Positions 47,780 through 56,356 are shown, counted from the first letter of the stretch. The stretch is DNA of 64,000 bases from Paenibacillus sp. BK033 (GCF_004345425.1 NZ_SLVP01000002.1:979747-1043746); one strand, 5' to 3'. Notes: generated by a model not told the origin, from the sequence alone. Made by a program: numbers and translations.

Positions 47780-48592
47780 ATGTTTAAAAGAATGTTTTTC
47801 CTGCTGCTTGCAACTCTGATTGCCTCCTGCCTGCCCGTGAACAGCACGTTCGCCGCCACTTCCACGACCGCCGCGATTATCGGGAAACAAGGCGTCGCTC
47901 AAGGGTACATAACCGTTAATTACAAGCCCGCAAACGGCGCGAAAGTGATTGTCCGCATTGCCAAAGGCAAGACCCAATACGATTATCCTCTGACTAACGG
48001 CGTTAAATATCCGCTGCAGCTTGGAAATGGCAGCTATTCGGTACTAATCGCCGAAGCTGTGAATGCCACGCAGTACAAAGTTATTAAGCAGGAAACCTTG
48101 GCGGTGAAACAGACCGACGACAAGCAGGTGTTCAAGCTATCCAATCCGCTGATTAATTGGACAAGCCAGACCATGGCGGTCAAGAAAGCGGCCGAGTTGA
48201 CGAAAACCGCTGCTACGGATCAACAAAAGGTTCAAGCGATCTATAATTTCATCACCAAAAAATTCGTCTACGATAATAACAAAGCAAAGACCGTGAAAGC
48301 CGGCTATATTCCGAACCTGGATACCGTGTTCAAGGCTTCCGGAGGCATTTGCTACGATTACGCGGCGACCTTTGCGGCCATGGCCAGAAGCCTTGGCATC
48401 CCGACAAAACTCGTCATGGGCAGAGAACGCAGCAAGCCGAACGTAGAACATGCCTGGAACGAAGTGTACCTGAGCAATCTGAAAAAATGGGTTATTATAG
48501 ACACAACCTACGATGCCGCCCGCATCCAAGGCGGCCAAAAGCCCAGCCTTTTTAAAAATACCGCGAATTACACTGTAACTAAATACTTTTAG
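47780..48592 (+). CDS. Secreted transglutaminase-like protein under c-di-GMP riboswitch control
   Basis: 270 residues. Signal peptide about 1-26 (FLLLATLIASCLPVNSTFAA), a beta domain (about 30-120), then a transglutaminase-like cysteine-protease fold (about 130-250) with the triad Cys191 in GGICYDYAATFAAM, His224 in EHAWNEVY and Asp241 in IIDTTYD. Such proteins cross-link, cleave or deamidate proteins, or cut cell-wall peptides; the substrate is unknown. An upstream frame reaches 47738, but ATG 47780 is eight to nine bases after AAAGGAG and starts the signal peptide. The neighbouring sortase and LPXTG adhesin suggest a role in surface protein handling. Confidence 0.85.
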   Translation: MFKRMFFLLLATLIASCLPVNSTFAATSTTAAIIGKQGVAQGYITVNYKPANGAKVIVRIAKGKTQYDYPLTNGVKYPLQLGNGSYSVLIAEAVNATQYKVIKQETLAVKQTDDKQVFKLSNPLINWTSQTMAVKKAAELTKTAATDQQKVQAIYNFITKKFVYDNNKAKTVKAGYIPNLDTVFKASGGICYDYAATFAAMARSLGIPTKLVMGRERSKPNVEHAWNEVYLSNLKKWVIIDTTYDAARIQGGQKPSLFKNTANYTVTKYF

Positions 48593-48599
48593 TGACCAT

Positions 48600-48641
48600 A
48601 AAAAATAGCGTTGCATGGGCTATCCCTGCAACGCTATTTTT
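48600..48641. terminator. Bidirectional terminator between convergent genes
   Basis: AAAAATAGCGTTGCATGGG and CCCTGCAACGCTATTTTT pair around CTAT. It separates the transglutaminase-like gene from the convergent beta-helix gene. Confidence 0.85.
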
Positions 48642-48723
48642 AGATTTTGCTCCTTTGCGGAATCCATGAGCAAGGCGATGGGAAGAAATGATGGAACACC
48701 ACCATCTTAAATACAAGGAAAAC

Positions 48724-50160
48724 TTAACTGAAAGTGAGATTGTTTACATAGCTTCCTAACTCGATATTGCCGGTAGAGATATTAGTGACCTTGAGGTCGT
48801 TGATATAGAGATTATGGACGGTTACTCCGTCGACGCAGCGATCATCGTCAAAGCCGCTGATTCTTGAGACAGCATTGTCGCTGCCGGTATAGTAAATGCC
48901 GTCGAACGTGATTTGTTCGATCCGGCTGCCCGGGACCGGATTGTAATCCGGATTCCACACTACCCGGATATCGATGATTCTGCCGAGCTCGAACCGTTCG
49001 ATTCGGATATTGCGGTAGGTCACATTGCGCACCGTATTTTTGTCCCCGGCGTTAATAGACAGGCAGCCCCGGTAATTATCCTGGGGTTCATGGTGCTCCA
49101 GAATATCGATATTCTCGAAAGTAATATTCTCAATTTGCGTGCCGTCTGCTTCGTAATCGCCGTGGGTACCGATATTGGTCGGGTGCGCCACGTCTGCCCA
49201 TAGGGTTGAATTCTTCACTGTAATATTGCGCGTATCGCCGTAATACCCCCAGCGGTGCCCGTAAATGGCAATGCAATCATCGGAATTTCGCATAAAGACA
49301 TGATCGATCTCAACGTCGCTGCAGGACATCATATCGATGCCGTCAGACCAGCCTCGCGTACTGAACGACTCGAAGTCGGCAATTCGTATTTGCTGCGACT
49401 GTCCCAAATAAATGCTGTAATGCGGCGGATCCACAACGGTTATGCCGGACACCGAAATATTCCGCGAATACATGATCCTGACGCCACGGAACGCTGAGAA
49501 GCGGCCGAACTCCGCCAAGTAAATAATTCCGTGGCCGGAGATTTGCACATTTTCCACCTTGTCGCAGACGAAAGCTCCCGCTACATAAGCTCCTCCCTCG
49601 ATGTAAATCTTCTTGTTCGATGGAACGTGAACAACGACCTGCTCAATATGATGAAGACCAGCCGCGAAACATAACGTATGATAACGGGCATCCGCCAGCT
49701 TTGCTTGCAAATCGTCGATTCGATGAATGCCGGGATGAATGCAAGCAACGCCGGGATCCGACGAATCGGGACGCTGCTCCGCGAGCTTTTTGGCAAACAA
49801 ATGAAGGTTATGGAACCGGTCGCCGTTTATTTCAACCGACAGCTTCTGCGGCTTGGATAAGCGGAACTGCATGGTTCGGTCGTCAATGATTTCGGCATGA
49901 ATGCCGGTGGAGAGCGGGCGGATAACGGCATCCCTCACGGGCTCACGGTTACAAATGACTTTCACTTCGACTTCACCGTTGCAATCGAATTTCGCAAGCG
50001 AAGCCTCTCTTACATGATGCATGTCGACTTTAACGAGCAGGACTCCAACTTCCGTCCATTCCCCGCCCGGGATGCGTATAAATACATCAAAATCATGATT
50101 GACGGGCAATGCTTTTGGAATCGGATAAACGGATAATGAATTAGCGGCTGCCTTTGCCAA
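48724..50160 (-). CDS. GH28-like right-handed beta-helix protein, probable glycosidase
   Basis: 478 residues: an N-terminal beta-sandwich (about 1-125) and a right-handed parallel beta-helix (about 145-470). The helix carries paired acids in STRGWSDGIDMMSC and RNSDDCIAIYGHRWG, at the position where GH28 polygalacturonases have their aspartates, but the GH28 GHG and RIK motifs are not obvious; TNIGTHGDYEADG may replace them. It could be a GH28/GH49-related enzyme on a polymer other than pectin. No classical signal peptide is seen. Start is TTG 50160, eight bases after AGGAGA. Confidence 0.65.
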   Translation of the reverse strand: MAKAAANSLSVYPIPKALPVNHDFDVFIRIPGGEWTEVGVLLVKVDMHHVREASLAKFDCNGEVEVKVICNREPVRDAVIRPLSTGIHAEIIDDRTMQFRLSKPQKLSVEINGDRFHNLHLFAKKLAEQRPDSSDPGVACIHPGIHRIDDLQAKLADARYHTLCFAAGLHHIEQVVVHVPSNKKIYIEGGAYVAGAFVCDKVENVQISGHGIIYLAEFGRFSAFRGVRIMYSRNISVSGITVVDPPHYSIYLGQSQQIRIADFESFSTRGWSDGIDMMSCSDVEIDHVFMRNSDDCIAIYGHRWGYYGDTRNITVKNSTLWADVAHPTNIGTHGDYEADGTQIENITFENIDILEHHEPQDNYRGCLSINAGDKNTVRNVTYRNIRIERFELGRIIDIRVVWNPDYNPVPGSRIEQITFDGIYYTGSDNAVSRISGFDDDRCVDGVTVHNLYINDLKVTNISTGNIELGSYVNNLTFS

Positions 50161-50264
50161 GGGAACACTCTCCTAAACGGTTTGTTCCATTTATTCTACT
50201 TAGCCGGCATTACGCCCAGCAATCGTAATTTCGCTAGATTCCTTGTAAAAACTTACTCCTGGCC

Positions 50265-50693
50265 TTAGGGCTGTTCCTCCTTATCGACGATCACCCACGA
50301 ACCATGATCAAGCTTGGCTTTAATCTTGATTGGAACTCTGGATACCCCATACCTGGCTGCATGGTCATGTCGACCAACGCCTTCGTACGTGTACCGAATC
50401 CATACCGTCCCTCTGGTAAAGGTATGAAAGACATGACCCGTGCTTAATTGAACTTGGACGTTGTCATCGGGCTTTTGATTCGGGAAATCCACAAACTGAA
50501 GAAACTTGCTTTTAACCGCATCCGAAACAGAGGAATCGTCTAACGCTATTCCGTTTTTCCCGTCCATATAGATCGAGGTTACGGTATGTTTAACGCTTTG
50601 CAGGATCCAGACATAAAAACCAATATAGAATGCTAGTACCAAAAATAGCGCAACAATAAGCCGTATCCTCCAGCTCTTTAGGCTGATGTTCAT
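50265..50693 (-). CDS. Small membrane-anchored protein of unknown function
   Basis: 142 residues with a basic N-terminus and one membrane span (about 10-33, LIVALFLVLAFYIGFYVWIL), then an outside domain of about 105 residues rich in beta strands. No family is recognised. ATG 50693 follows AGGAGGGG by about six bases. It lies 18 bases after another small membrane protein gene and is probably co-transcribed with it. Confidence 0.65.
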   Translation of the reverse strand: MNISLKSWRIRLIVALFLVLAFYIGFYVWILQSVKHTVTSIYMDGKNGIALDDSSVSDAVKSKFLQFVDFPNQKPDDNVQVQLSTGHVFHTFTRGTVWIRYTYEGVGRHDHAARYGVSRVPIKIKAKLDHGSWVIVDKEEQP

Positions 50694-50711
50694 GACGAGC
50701 CCCTCCTTCCA

Positions 50712-51011
50712 TCAAGGCCCCGTTCCAACGCTCGAAACGATCCAGAACGGTCCAAATTTTTTCAAGTAAAATACGCTCATTCCGCCACCGGTAACTCTGT
50801 CTTTGAAGTTAGTCACATCGTACAAATGGCCGTATTGATGATCATAGCGATGCATATTGGTAATTTTAGACGCAAATACGCTTCCAAGATGGAAGCTGGT
50901 CAGCATATACCTCCGGGTCGTTAACTGCGGGGACAGGAAGCTAATGATCCATAAGGCTGCTGCAACAATAACGGCAAGCTTGACGATCGTTCTTCTCTGC
51001 AGCTTAATAAT
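50712..51011 (-). CDS. Small membrane protein of unknown function with a rare start codon
   Basis: The first ATG in this frame is at 50906, but the frame continues upstream, coding a clear membrane span (KLAVIVAAALWIISFLSPQ) directly after the very strong Shine-Dalgarno AGAGGTGATC (51021-51012). No ATG, GTG or TTG lies between that site and the span; ATT at 51011 or 51008, or CTG at 51002, must serve as start, or a base change removed the normal one. The protein has about 96-99 residues, and its outside part contains HRYDHQYGHLYDV. It is first in a two-gene unit with 50265-50693. Confidence 0.5.
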   Translation of the reverse strand: MIKLQRRTIVKLAVIVAAALWIISFLSPQLTTRRYMLTSFHLGSVFASKITNMHRYDHQYGHLYDVTNFKDRVTGGGMSVFYLKKFGPFWIVSSVGTGP

Positions 51012-51099
51012 CGATCACCTCTAAGTTCGTAAATTCCAGTATAAGGGTTTAATTCTAGTTGTTAGACGGCGGAGGCGGATGAATAGTTTCGTTTTCAAT

Positions 51100-51145
51100 A
51101 AAAAAAGCACCCGACAGTATGGATTCCATACTGCCGGCGCTTCTG
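51100..51145 (-). terminator. Terminator of the 117-residue gene
   Basis: GGCAGTATGGA and TCCATACTGTC (around 51113-51136), extended by outer GC pairs, form a hairpin followed by TTTTTTT on the minus strand, about 30 bases after the stop codon at 51177. Confidence 0.75.
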
Positions 51146-51176
51146 GACTTTCGCTTAAGCATTTTTAGCCATCCCG

Positions 51177-51530
51177 CTAATAGGTTCTAACCCATTCGAA
51201 GCATCTGCATACAAAGGCAAAGGCTTCGTACTCTTGTTCTTTTACCCGGAAGTTAATATTCTCAAGCTGGTCGGATGAAATATCCTGAATGTTGATATCC
51301 AAACGGAAGGCTCCCTGGAAGCTGCCTATCTTCAGATCTTTGACATCCTCAAACGTAATGATTAATTTGGGAGCATCCTGGGCGAGCGGAAGCGAACTAA
51401 GCGTTATGATCAAATTATCCGTCAACATCCCCGCTTCATGCTCGCAGCGAACCAGATTAAAGGATTGGATGTAGCAGAGCTTGTACTGTTTTTGATAAAA
51501 ACTCTGTATTCGATCAGCCGTATGTTTCAT
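51177..51530 (-). CDS. Hypothetical protein, 117 residues
   Basis: A soluble alpha/beta protein without signal peptide or membrane span. The pattern of strands (LIITLSSLPLAQDAPKLIIT then FRLDINIQDISSD) and the closing helix EAFAFVCRCFEWVRTY resemble small immunity- or Imm-like proteins in outline only. No family is recognised. A good Shine-Dalgarno (GGAGG) precedes the ATG, and a strong terminator follows. Confidence 0.55.
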   Translation of the reverse strand: MKHTADRIQSFYQKQYKLCYIQSFNLVRCEHEAGMLTDNLIITLSSLPLAQDAPKLIITFEDVKDLKIGSFQGAFRLDINIQDISSDQLENINFRVKEQEYEAFAFVCRCFEWVRTY

Positions 51531-51572
51531 CTTCGGACAGCCTCCTTATTATTAATATATACTCCTCCGCAT

Positions 51573-51603
51573 AAATGAAAAGGACCATCTTCTAAGATGG
51601 CCC
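51573..51603 (-). terminator. Hairpin between DUF2332 gene and 117-residue gene
   Basis: GGCCATCTT and AAGATGGTCC pair with a three-base loop (51580-51602); on the minus strand CTTTTCATTT follows. It lies about 135 bases after the DUF2332 stop codon. Confidence 0.6.
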
Positions 51604-51737
51604 TCTAGAACTAATAGGGAACAAAACAAGCGATGATTCTACAATAATCGAACGTATTATAGTATTCGTCTTTGTCTCCGGTTTTGGGGGTAGCTTTGCC
51701 GTGCGCCTGTAACAACGGAAAAATACGCCGGTGAAAT

Positions 51738-52751
51738 TCATCCCTTCCACTTAAACCATCTGCCATGGCCGTCTGTTTCGGCAAGTGTAAGCTTCTTTTC
51801 TTCGCCATTCCCATAAAAGTCGAGATGGAGGTCCATGTCCCACATATTGTTATAGAGATGGAAAACATCTCTTTGCTGGCCTAGTACCTGAATGAACTGG
51901 ATAAGTTTGGTTTTTGTTGCGGCAGGAAATTGGTTGGCCACATGAGTGTGAAAAATGCATAAGGTCGAATCGTTTGCTAGTGTCGGGATAATGTCGGGGA
52001 GAAGCTCAACCCCATCGCCTTCGATTAGATGAACGGGGTAATGCTCCAAACATGCCGCAGCCGCTTCGAAATAAGCTCTCCGTTCCTTATGCTCCGGCCA
52101 GATCAACGCTTTCAGCCAAAGGTAATGATCCGGATCCTTAAGGTCGTTGATATGCAGATCAATTCCAACTCTGTCAGCTACCGGGGGACTTTGGGCATAT
52201 AAAAAAGGATTCCCTCCTAGTTCAGATATAATTTTCAGGGCAGCATGCTCATTACCATACTCCACCGTTTGGGATGTATAGGAATACTTGTATTTGTCCC
52301 ACAGGAGCTGCAAGCCGGCGCTCGTTCCAATCTCAACTAGGGATAGCGGCTTACCTGTTAACTGATAGATATAGCAGAAAGCAGGATATAAGTAGGCGCA
52401 GCGCCGCACTTCATTGGTCTGTACGAGCCTGGTTTCCAGGAGATCGACAATCTCAGCCTCATATTGCTTGCAAAACTGCTTGAATGGAGCAAATACCCCG
52501 GCCAAATCCTTAGGATCTTGCACAATGCTGTCATAATAATAAGCGAGTTCATGCCGAATGCCCTTCAAGAGCAAATAATGAACCGCCCCCAGAAAAAGAT
52601 TCGGTACAGGCTGCCCGGGCCGCGAATGGGCAGCAAGCTTAAGAAGCTCCGGATCTTCAGCCGCATTCCTTGCCAGATATACATATAATCGGCTGGAATG
52701 CCTGCATTCCATATCGGCAAACCGTCTAAACCGTTCGGACAATTGTTCCAT
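51738..52751 (-). CDS. DUF2332 family protein
   Basis: About 337 residues. The N-terminal pattern ARNAAEDPELLKLAAHSRPGQ followed by PVPNLFLGAVHYLLLKG is typical of DUF2332, and SLVEIGTSAGLQLLWDKY looks like the S-adenosylmethionine-binding loop of a methyltransferase-like fold, with a later ELLPDIIPTLANDSTLCIFH segment. The family has no proven activity. ATG 52751 is chosen over the in-frame GTG 52763 because AGGTGG lies eight bases before it. Confidence 0.75.
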   Translation of the reverse strand: MEQLSERFRRFADMECRHSSRLYVYLARNAAEDPELLKLAAHSRPGQPVPNLFLGAVHYLLLKGIRHELAYYYDSIVQDPKDLAGVFAPFKQFCKQYEAEIVDLLETRLVQTNEVRRCAYLYPAFCYIYQLTGKPLSLVEIGTSAGLQLLWDKYKYSYTSQTVEYGNEHAALKIISELGGNPFLYAQSPPVADRVGIDLHINDLKDPDHYLWLKALIWPEHKERRAYFEAAAACLEHYPVHLIEGDGVELLPDIIPTLANDSTLCIFHTHVANQFPAATKTKLIQFIQVLGQQRDVFHLYNNMWDMDLHLDFYGNGEEKKLTLAETDGHGRWFKWKG

Positions 52752-52892
52752 AGAGCACACCACCTTCTTTCCAGATAGGGGTATGATACCATGAGCGGCT
52801 CAACCATCATGCTTTAACCTTTTTATCCCGCGGATAGATATTGTTTATCAACAATAAAAGGAAGCCAATTTCGATTGGCCTCCTTCCCGTTG

Positions 52893-54569
52893 TTAGTTCG
52901 GTTTTTTCCAGCTATCCTTAAGCGGTACAACCCGGTTAAACACCAAATGATCATCCTTACGGGGTTTCGTGTCAACAGAGAAATACCCATGTCGCAGAAA
53001 CTGGAATTTTCGCTCGGGACCGGCATGCTTAACATGCGCTTCAATGAGAACCTGTTTCCGAACCAAGGAATCGGGATTTATTTTGAATGTCCAATCCTCA
53101 TCATCCCGTGGCAGCTCCCCGTCCAGAAGCAATTTATCGTACAGGTTAACATCCGCCTGGATGCAATGCGCCGCGGAAACCCAATGAATCGTCCCTTTCA
53201 CCTTGCGCCCGGTAAAGCCTGAACCGCTCTTCGTAAGCGGGTCGTACGTGCATCTCAGTTCTGTGACTTCACCGGAAATAGGATCCTTCATAACCTCATC
53301 GCATCGGATAAAATAAGCTCCCTTCAGCCTAACTTCTCCGCCAGGACAAAGCCGGTGATAGCCTTTGGGCGGCTCCTCCATGAAGTCTTCCCGCTCGATA
53401 TATATGGTTCTGGAGAATGGAACCTCTCTTTTTCCAAGCGCTTCGTTCTCGCCGTTATTTTCGATCAGCAGCATTTCCTCCGAATCTTCCGGATAATTCG
53501 TGATGGTGACCTTTAACGGCTCCATAACCGCCATCACGCTTGCCGCTTTCTCCTTAAGGTCCTGCCGAACGAAATGATCCAAGAGTGAAATGTCCACGAT
53601 GCTTTGATTTCGGATGCTCCCGATTTCTTCAATAAAATCTTGGATGCTCTCCGGCGTATACCCCCTGCGACTTAAGCCGCGAAGGGTAGGCAGTCTGGGA
53701 TCATCCCATCCGTCCACGAAGCCGCCTTCCACCAGCTGTCTTAAAAACCGCTTGCTCGTGACAACGCCGGTTAAGCTCAATCGGCCAAACTCTCTTTGCC
53801 GCGGAGGTTCGGCAATCTCCAGTTCATTCAGGACCCATTCGTACAAAGGCCGATGATCCTTGAATTCAATCGAGCAGAGCGAGTAGGTAATTCCTTCAAT
53901 GGCGTCTTGAATCGGATGCGCAAAATCGTACATCGGATAGATGCACCAGTCGCGTTTGGTCCGATAATGCTCGGCGTAAATTATACGGTAAAGAACCGGA
54001 TCACGCAGATTGATATTGGGCGATGCCATGTCTATTTTCGCGCGCAATACTTTGGAACCGGCCGGAAAGGCTCCGTTTTTCATCCTTGTGAAAAGCTCCA
54101 GATTTTCCTCCACCGAGCGTTCCCGGTAGGGACTGTTTCTTCCGGGCTCCGTTAAAGTCCCGCGGTATTCCGTTAACTCGTCAGGCGTCAGATCGCATAC
54201 GAATGCTTTGCCTTTCTTGATTAGGGTAATAGCGGCATTGTAGATCATTTCCGCATAATCGGAGCCGTAATAAATATGTTGTTTCGGGTCAACGCCAAGC
54301 CACTTGATATCCTCGATTATCGCGTTTACGTATTCGATATCTTCCTTTAGCGGATTGGTGTCGTCGAACCGCAGATGAAAGGTGCCGCCGAAATTTTGCG
54401 CGATCATAGCGTTCGTAAGAATCGCGTAGGCACTCCCGATATGGAGATAGCCGTTAGGCTCGGGAGGAAATCTCGTGCACATTTCCCTGCTGAACGGCTT
54501 CCGTTCAAGCTCCTCGCTAATAAGTCTAAACATATGGTGCTCCGCTAAATGTTCCTTTGAATTCTCCAT
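52893..54569 (-). CDS. glnS: Glutaminyl-tRNA synthetase
   Basis: 558 residues. It charges tRNA-Gln with glutamine. The class I signature is PPEPNGYLHIGSA (HIGH motif), FDDTNPLKEDIEY is the family-specific stretch, the KMSKS-type loop appears as VVTSKRFL, and a C-terminal anticodon-binding beta-barrel pair spans about 345-555. Most Bacillota make Gln-tRNA with GatCAB instead and lack glnS, so this gene is a less common addition. A T-box leader with a Gln specifier controls it, which shows it answers to uncharged tRNA-Gln. Confidence 0.95.
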   Translation of the reverse strand: MENSKEHLAEHHMFRLISEELERKPFSREMCTRFPPEPNGYLHIGSAYAILTNAMIAQNFGGTFHLRFDDTNPLKEDIEYVNAIIEDIKWLGVDPKQHIYYGSDYAEMIYNAAITLIKKGKAFVCDLTPDELTEYRGTLTEPGRNSPYRERSVEENLELFTRMKNGAFPAGSKVLRAKIDMASPNINLRDPVLYRIIYAEHYRTKRDWCIYPMYDFAHPIQDAIEGITYSLCSIEFKDHRPLYEWVLNELEIAEPPRQREFGRLSLTGVVTSKRFLRQLVEGGFVDGWDDPRLPTLRGLSRRGYTPESIQDFIEEIGSIRNQSIVDISLLDHFVRQDLKEKAASVMAVMEPLKVTITNYPEDSEEMLLIENNGENEALGKREVPFSRTIYIEREDFMEEPPKGYHRLCPGGEVRLKGAYFIRCDEVMKDPISGEVTELRCTYDPLTKSGSGFTGRKVKGTIHWVSAAHCIQADVNLYDKLLLDGELPRDDEDWTFKINPDSLVRKQVLIEAHVKHAGPERKFQFLRHGYFSVDTKPRKDDHLVFNRVVPLKDSWKKPN

Positions 54570-54599
54570 TTTGTAACCCTCCTAAAAAGAATTTCGAAA

Positions 54600-54880
54600 C
54601 AAAAAAAACTCCACCCCCAAGACGTTAAGTCTTGGGGACGAAGTTCCGCGGTGCCACCCCAGTTTGTTAATATGTCGCCACATCAACCTCTTCGAGTACG
54701 GCATTGCATGCATGCAATGGTTATACTCTAGCTCTGTAACGGGAGCTCCCGTCATGCCATCACCCCGTAAGGATCCGTCATGCTGCTCAGAGGCTTGGTT
54801 CGGGGAATCGCTCTCCGCTCCTTCTCAGCTGCCGGAGCTCTCTGTTCAAGAACGTTATTCCCTTACTCTTCTCGTCATTG
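54600..54880 (-). promoter_or_regulatory. T-box riboswitch of glnS with CAA (Gln) specifier
   Basis: On the minus strand: stem I with AGAGAGC and GCTGAGAAGGAGC motifs, the specifier loop GAACCAAGCC with CAA at 54797-54795 (Gln codon followed by purine), the T-box GGGTGGCACCGCGG (54659-54646), and the terminator stem CCCCAAGAC-TTAAC-GTCTTGGGG followed by TTTTTTTT (54637-54601). Uncharged tRNA-Gln should stabilise the antiterminator and turn glnS on. Confidence 0.93.
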
Positions 54881-54900
54881 CGTTTCCATAATTGTTTATT

Positions 54901-54929
54901 ATAATACGAATAATTCCCTAATTTGTAAA
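54901..54929 (-). promoter_or_regulatory. glnS promoter
   Basis: TTTACA (54929-54924), 17-base spacer, TATTAT (54906-54901), placed about 20-30 bases before stem I of the T-box leader. Confidence 0.7.
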
Positions 54930-54930
54930 C

Positions 54931-55110
54931 GGTATTCCGCTTTTTATCCGGTTGTACTCCTCCATCGTAACGGAAAGCACCGCGGCAAACAATAAAGGAT
55001 CACAGCTAAATACTGGCTTATCGTGCTTTTCGAGATGAATAACTGATTAGCCGGACCGTTCCTTGTGTAATACTATATCGATACATAAATTTTAGGACGG
55101 GGTGATGGGA
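54931..55110. other. Divergent gap between glnS promoter and flavin-binding protein gene
   Basis: 180 bases with no recognisable gene or strong hairpin. GTAATACTATATCGATACATAAAT just before the plus-strand gene is AT-rich and may hold its promoter, but no convincing -35 box was found. Confidence 0.4.
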
Positions 55111-55599
55111 ATGCATGCAAATTCTAATACTCAGGAAGCCATCGAGAAGGTAAGGGAACTGATTAAGGACATCAAAATCGCGATGCTGACTACGGTATCG
55201 GAGGAAGGCTTGGTGTCACGCCCGATGAAGACGCAGGATGTCGAATTTGACGGCACCCTGTGGTTTCTTACGAAGAAGGATACGGAGAAATTTCACGAGC
55301 TGCTCCACAATAAGCAAGTGAACGTAGCTTACGCGGACAAATCCTTTGTCTCCATCCGCGGCGTGGCGGAGCTTGTGGACAGCACCGACAAAATAAAGGA
55401 ATTCTGGAATAAAGCCTACGAGGAAATACTGGAGACAACCTATGACGATCCGGACCTTGTGCTGATCAAGGTGGATGCCGAGGCCGCCGAATATTGGGAT
55501 TCCGGCAACAAGTTCAAGATGGTGAAGTTTCTGTTCAATCGGTTAATGGGTAAAAATACGGAAGGAACCGAGCTGAATCAGACGGTGGAAATGAATTAA
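55111..55599 (+). CDS. Pyridoxamine-phosphate-oxidase-fold general stress protein
   Basis: About 162 residues forming one split beta-barrel flavin-binding domain of the general-stress-protein 26 type: IAMLTTVSEEGLVSRPMKTQDVEF, LWFLTKKDTEKFHEL and VSIRGVAELVDS. Relatives bind FMN or FAD and are induced by stress; the reaction is unknown. GTG 55102 and ATG 55105 are in frame, but ATG 55111 is preferred because GGGGTGAT lies a few bases before it. Confidence 0.85.
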   Translation: MHANSNTQEAIEKVRELIKDIKIAMLTTVSEEGLVSRPMKTQDVEFDGTLWFLTKKDTEKFHELLHNKQVNVAYADKSFVSIRGVAELVDSTDKIKEFWNKAYEEILETTYDDPDLVLIKVDAEAAEYWDSGNKFKMVKFLFNRLMGKNTEGTELNQTVEMN

Positions 55600-55604
55600 T
55601 ACGA

Positions 55605-55657
55605 CGCCTCATGCCTTCGTCCGCAAACAAAGCAGACTTGGAGCATGAGGCTTTTTT
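55605..55657. terminator. Terminator between convergent genes
   Basis: GCCTCATGC (55606-55614) and GCATGAGGC (55643-55651) pair; TTTTTT follows on the plus strand. It lies just after the stress-protein stop and before the end of the convergent membrane-protein gene. Confidence 0.85.
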
Positions 55658-55658
55658 C

Positions 55659-56135
55659 TTAGCCAGTCATACGGATATAAATCCAACTCGCAAGCCACAG
55701 GCCAAGAGGAAGAAGGACGCTTGCAACCGTTATATGGGGAGTCAACGGCTTCTTCCGGGTGATGAAAAAGATCGTATCCGACAAGTAAAAGATCGCCGCG
55801 GCCAATAAGCTGATTTGATAAAGAATAAGTCCGAAAACGCCATGAAATACGGCGGAGACCGTCAATTGAACCCAACGCCTCGGGGCAACAAAACGTGCAA
55901 TGATTTCACTGAGCAGCGAAGTCATCGATCCGTAAACGTAAATAACAGGGCCGGCGTACAACAGATAGAAACAAACGCTGGAAAACGCTTCATGCAATCT
56001 ATCTCCTAAGGACAGGTTATTAGGAATGCGAAATAAATCCGGCTCCCCTATGGCGAAAATAATGGTAAATAAGAAAGTGGTTATGCCGGCGCTTATGATT
56101 TTCCTCATGAATAGTTGGCCCATAGCTGGATGCAT
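55659..56135 (-). CDS. Multi-span membrane protein of unknown function
   Basis: About 158 residues with four predicted membrane spans (IISAGITTFLFTIIFAIG, VCFYLLYAGPVIYVYGSMTS, VFHGVFGLILYQISLLAAAI, ASVLLPLGLWLASWIYI). No family is recognised. The frame is open to 56288, but the upstream part has no ribosome site and a basic, non-membrane composition; ATG 56135 follows AGGAAAGGGGAG and begins the membrane protein. Confidence 0.65.
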   Translation of the reverse strand: MHPAMGQLFMRKIISAGITTFLFTIIFAIGEPDLFRIPNNLSLGDRLHEAFSSVCFYLLYAGPVIYVYGSMTSLLSEIIARFVAPRRWVQLTVSAVFHGVFGLILYQISLLAAAIFYLSDTIFFITRKKPLTPHITVASVLLPLGLWLASWIYIRMTG

Positions 56136-56356
56136 CGCTCTTCTCCCCTTTCCTTTCGCATAAAGCAGGATGAATTTACCAGCATTATACCTTGGGAATA
56201 GCAAGCCCGTCAGTTCTAACTTTCGTAGTACCCGGTCGGCCCGGAAAAATCTTTTCAAAAAAATGATATCCGTTGTCGATTTGGACATCCCTCGTTCGTT
56301 GTCTTCATAGAGACTGAAGAAGACAGTCTAAACCACGACGGAAGGATGTTATTCAA

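Noticed and set aside
51611-51868. An 85-codon minus-strand frame near the end of the DUF2332 gene
   Set aside because: It overlaps the DUF2332 coding sequence in another frame and lacks a ribosome site.
56136-56288. An extended N-terminus for the membrane protein ending at 55659
   Set aside because: No ribosome site before 56288; the extension is basic and unlike a membrane protein start, while ATG 56135 has a strong site.
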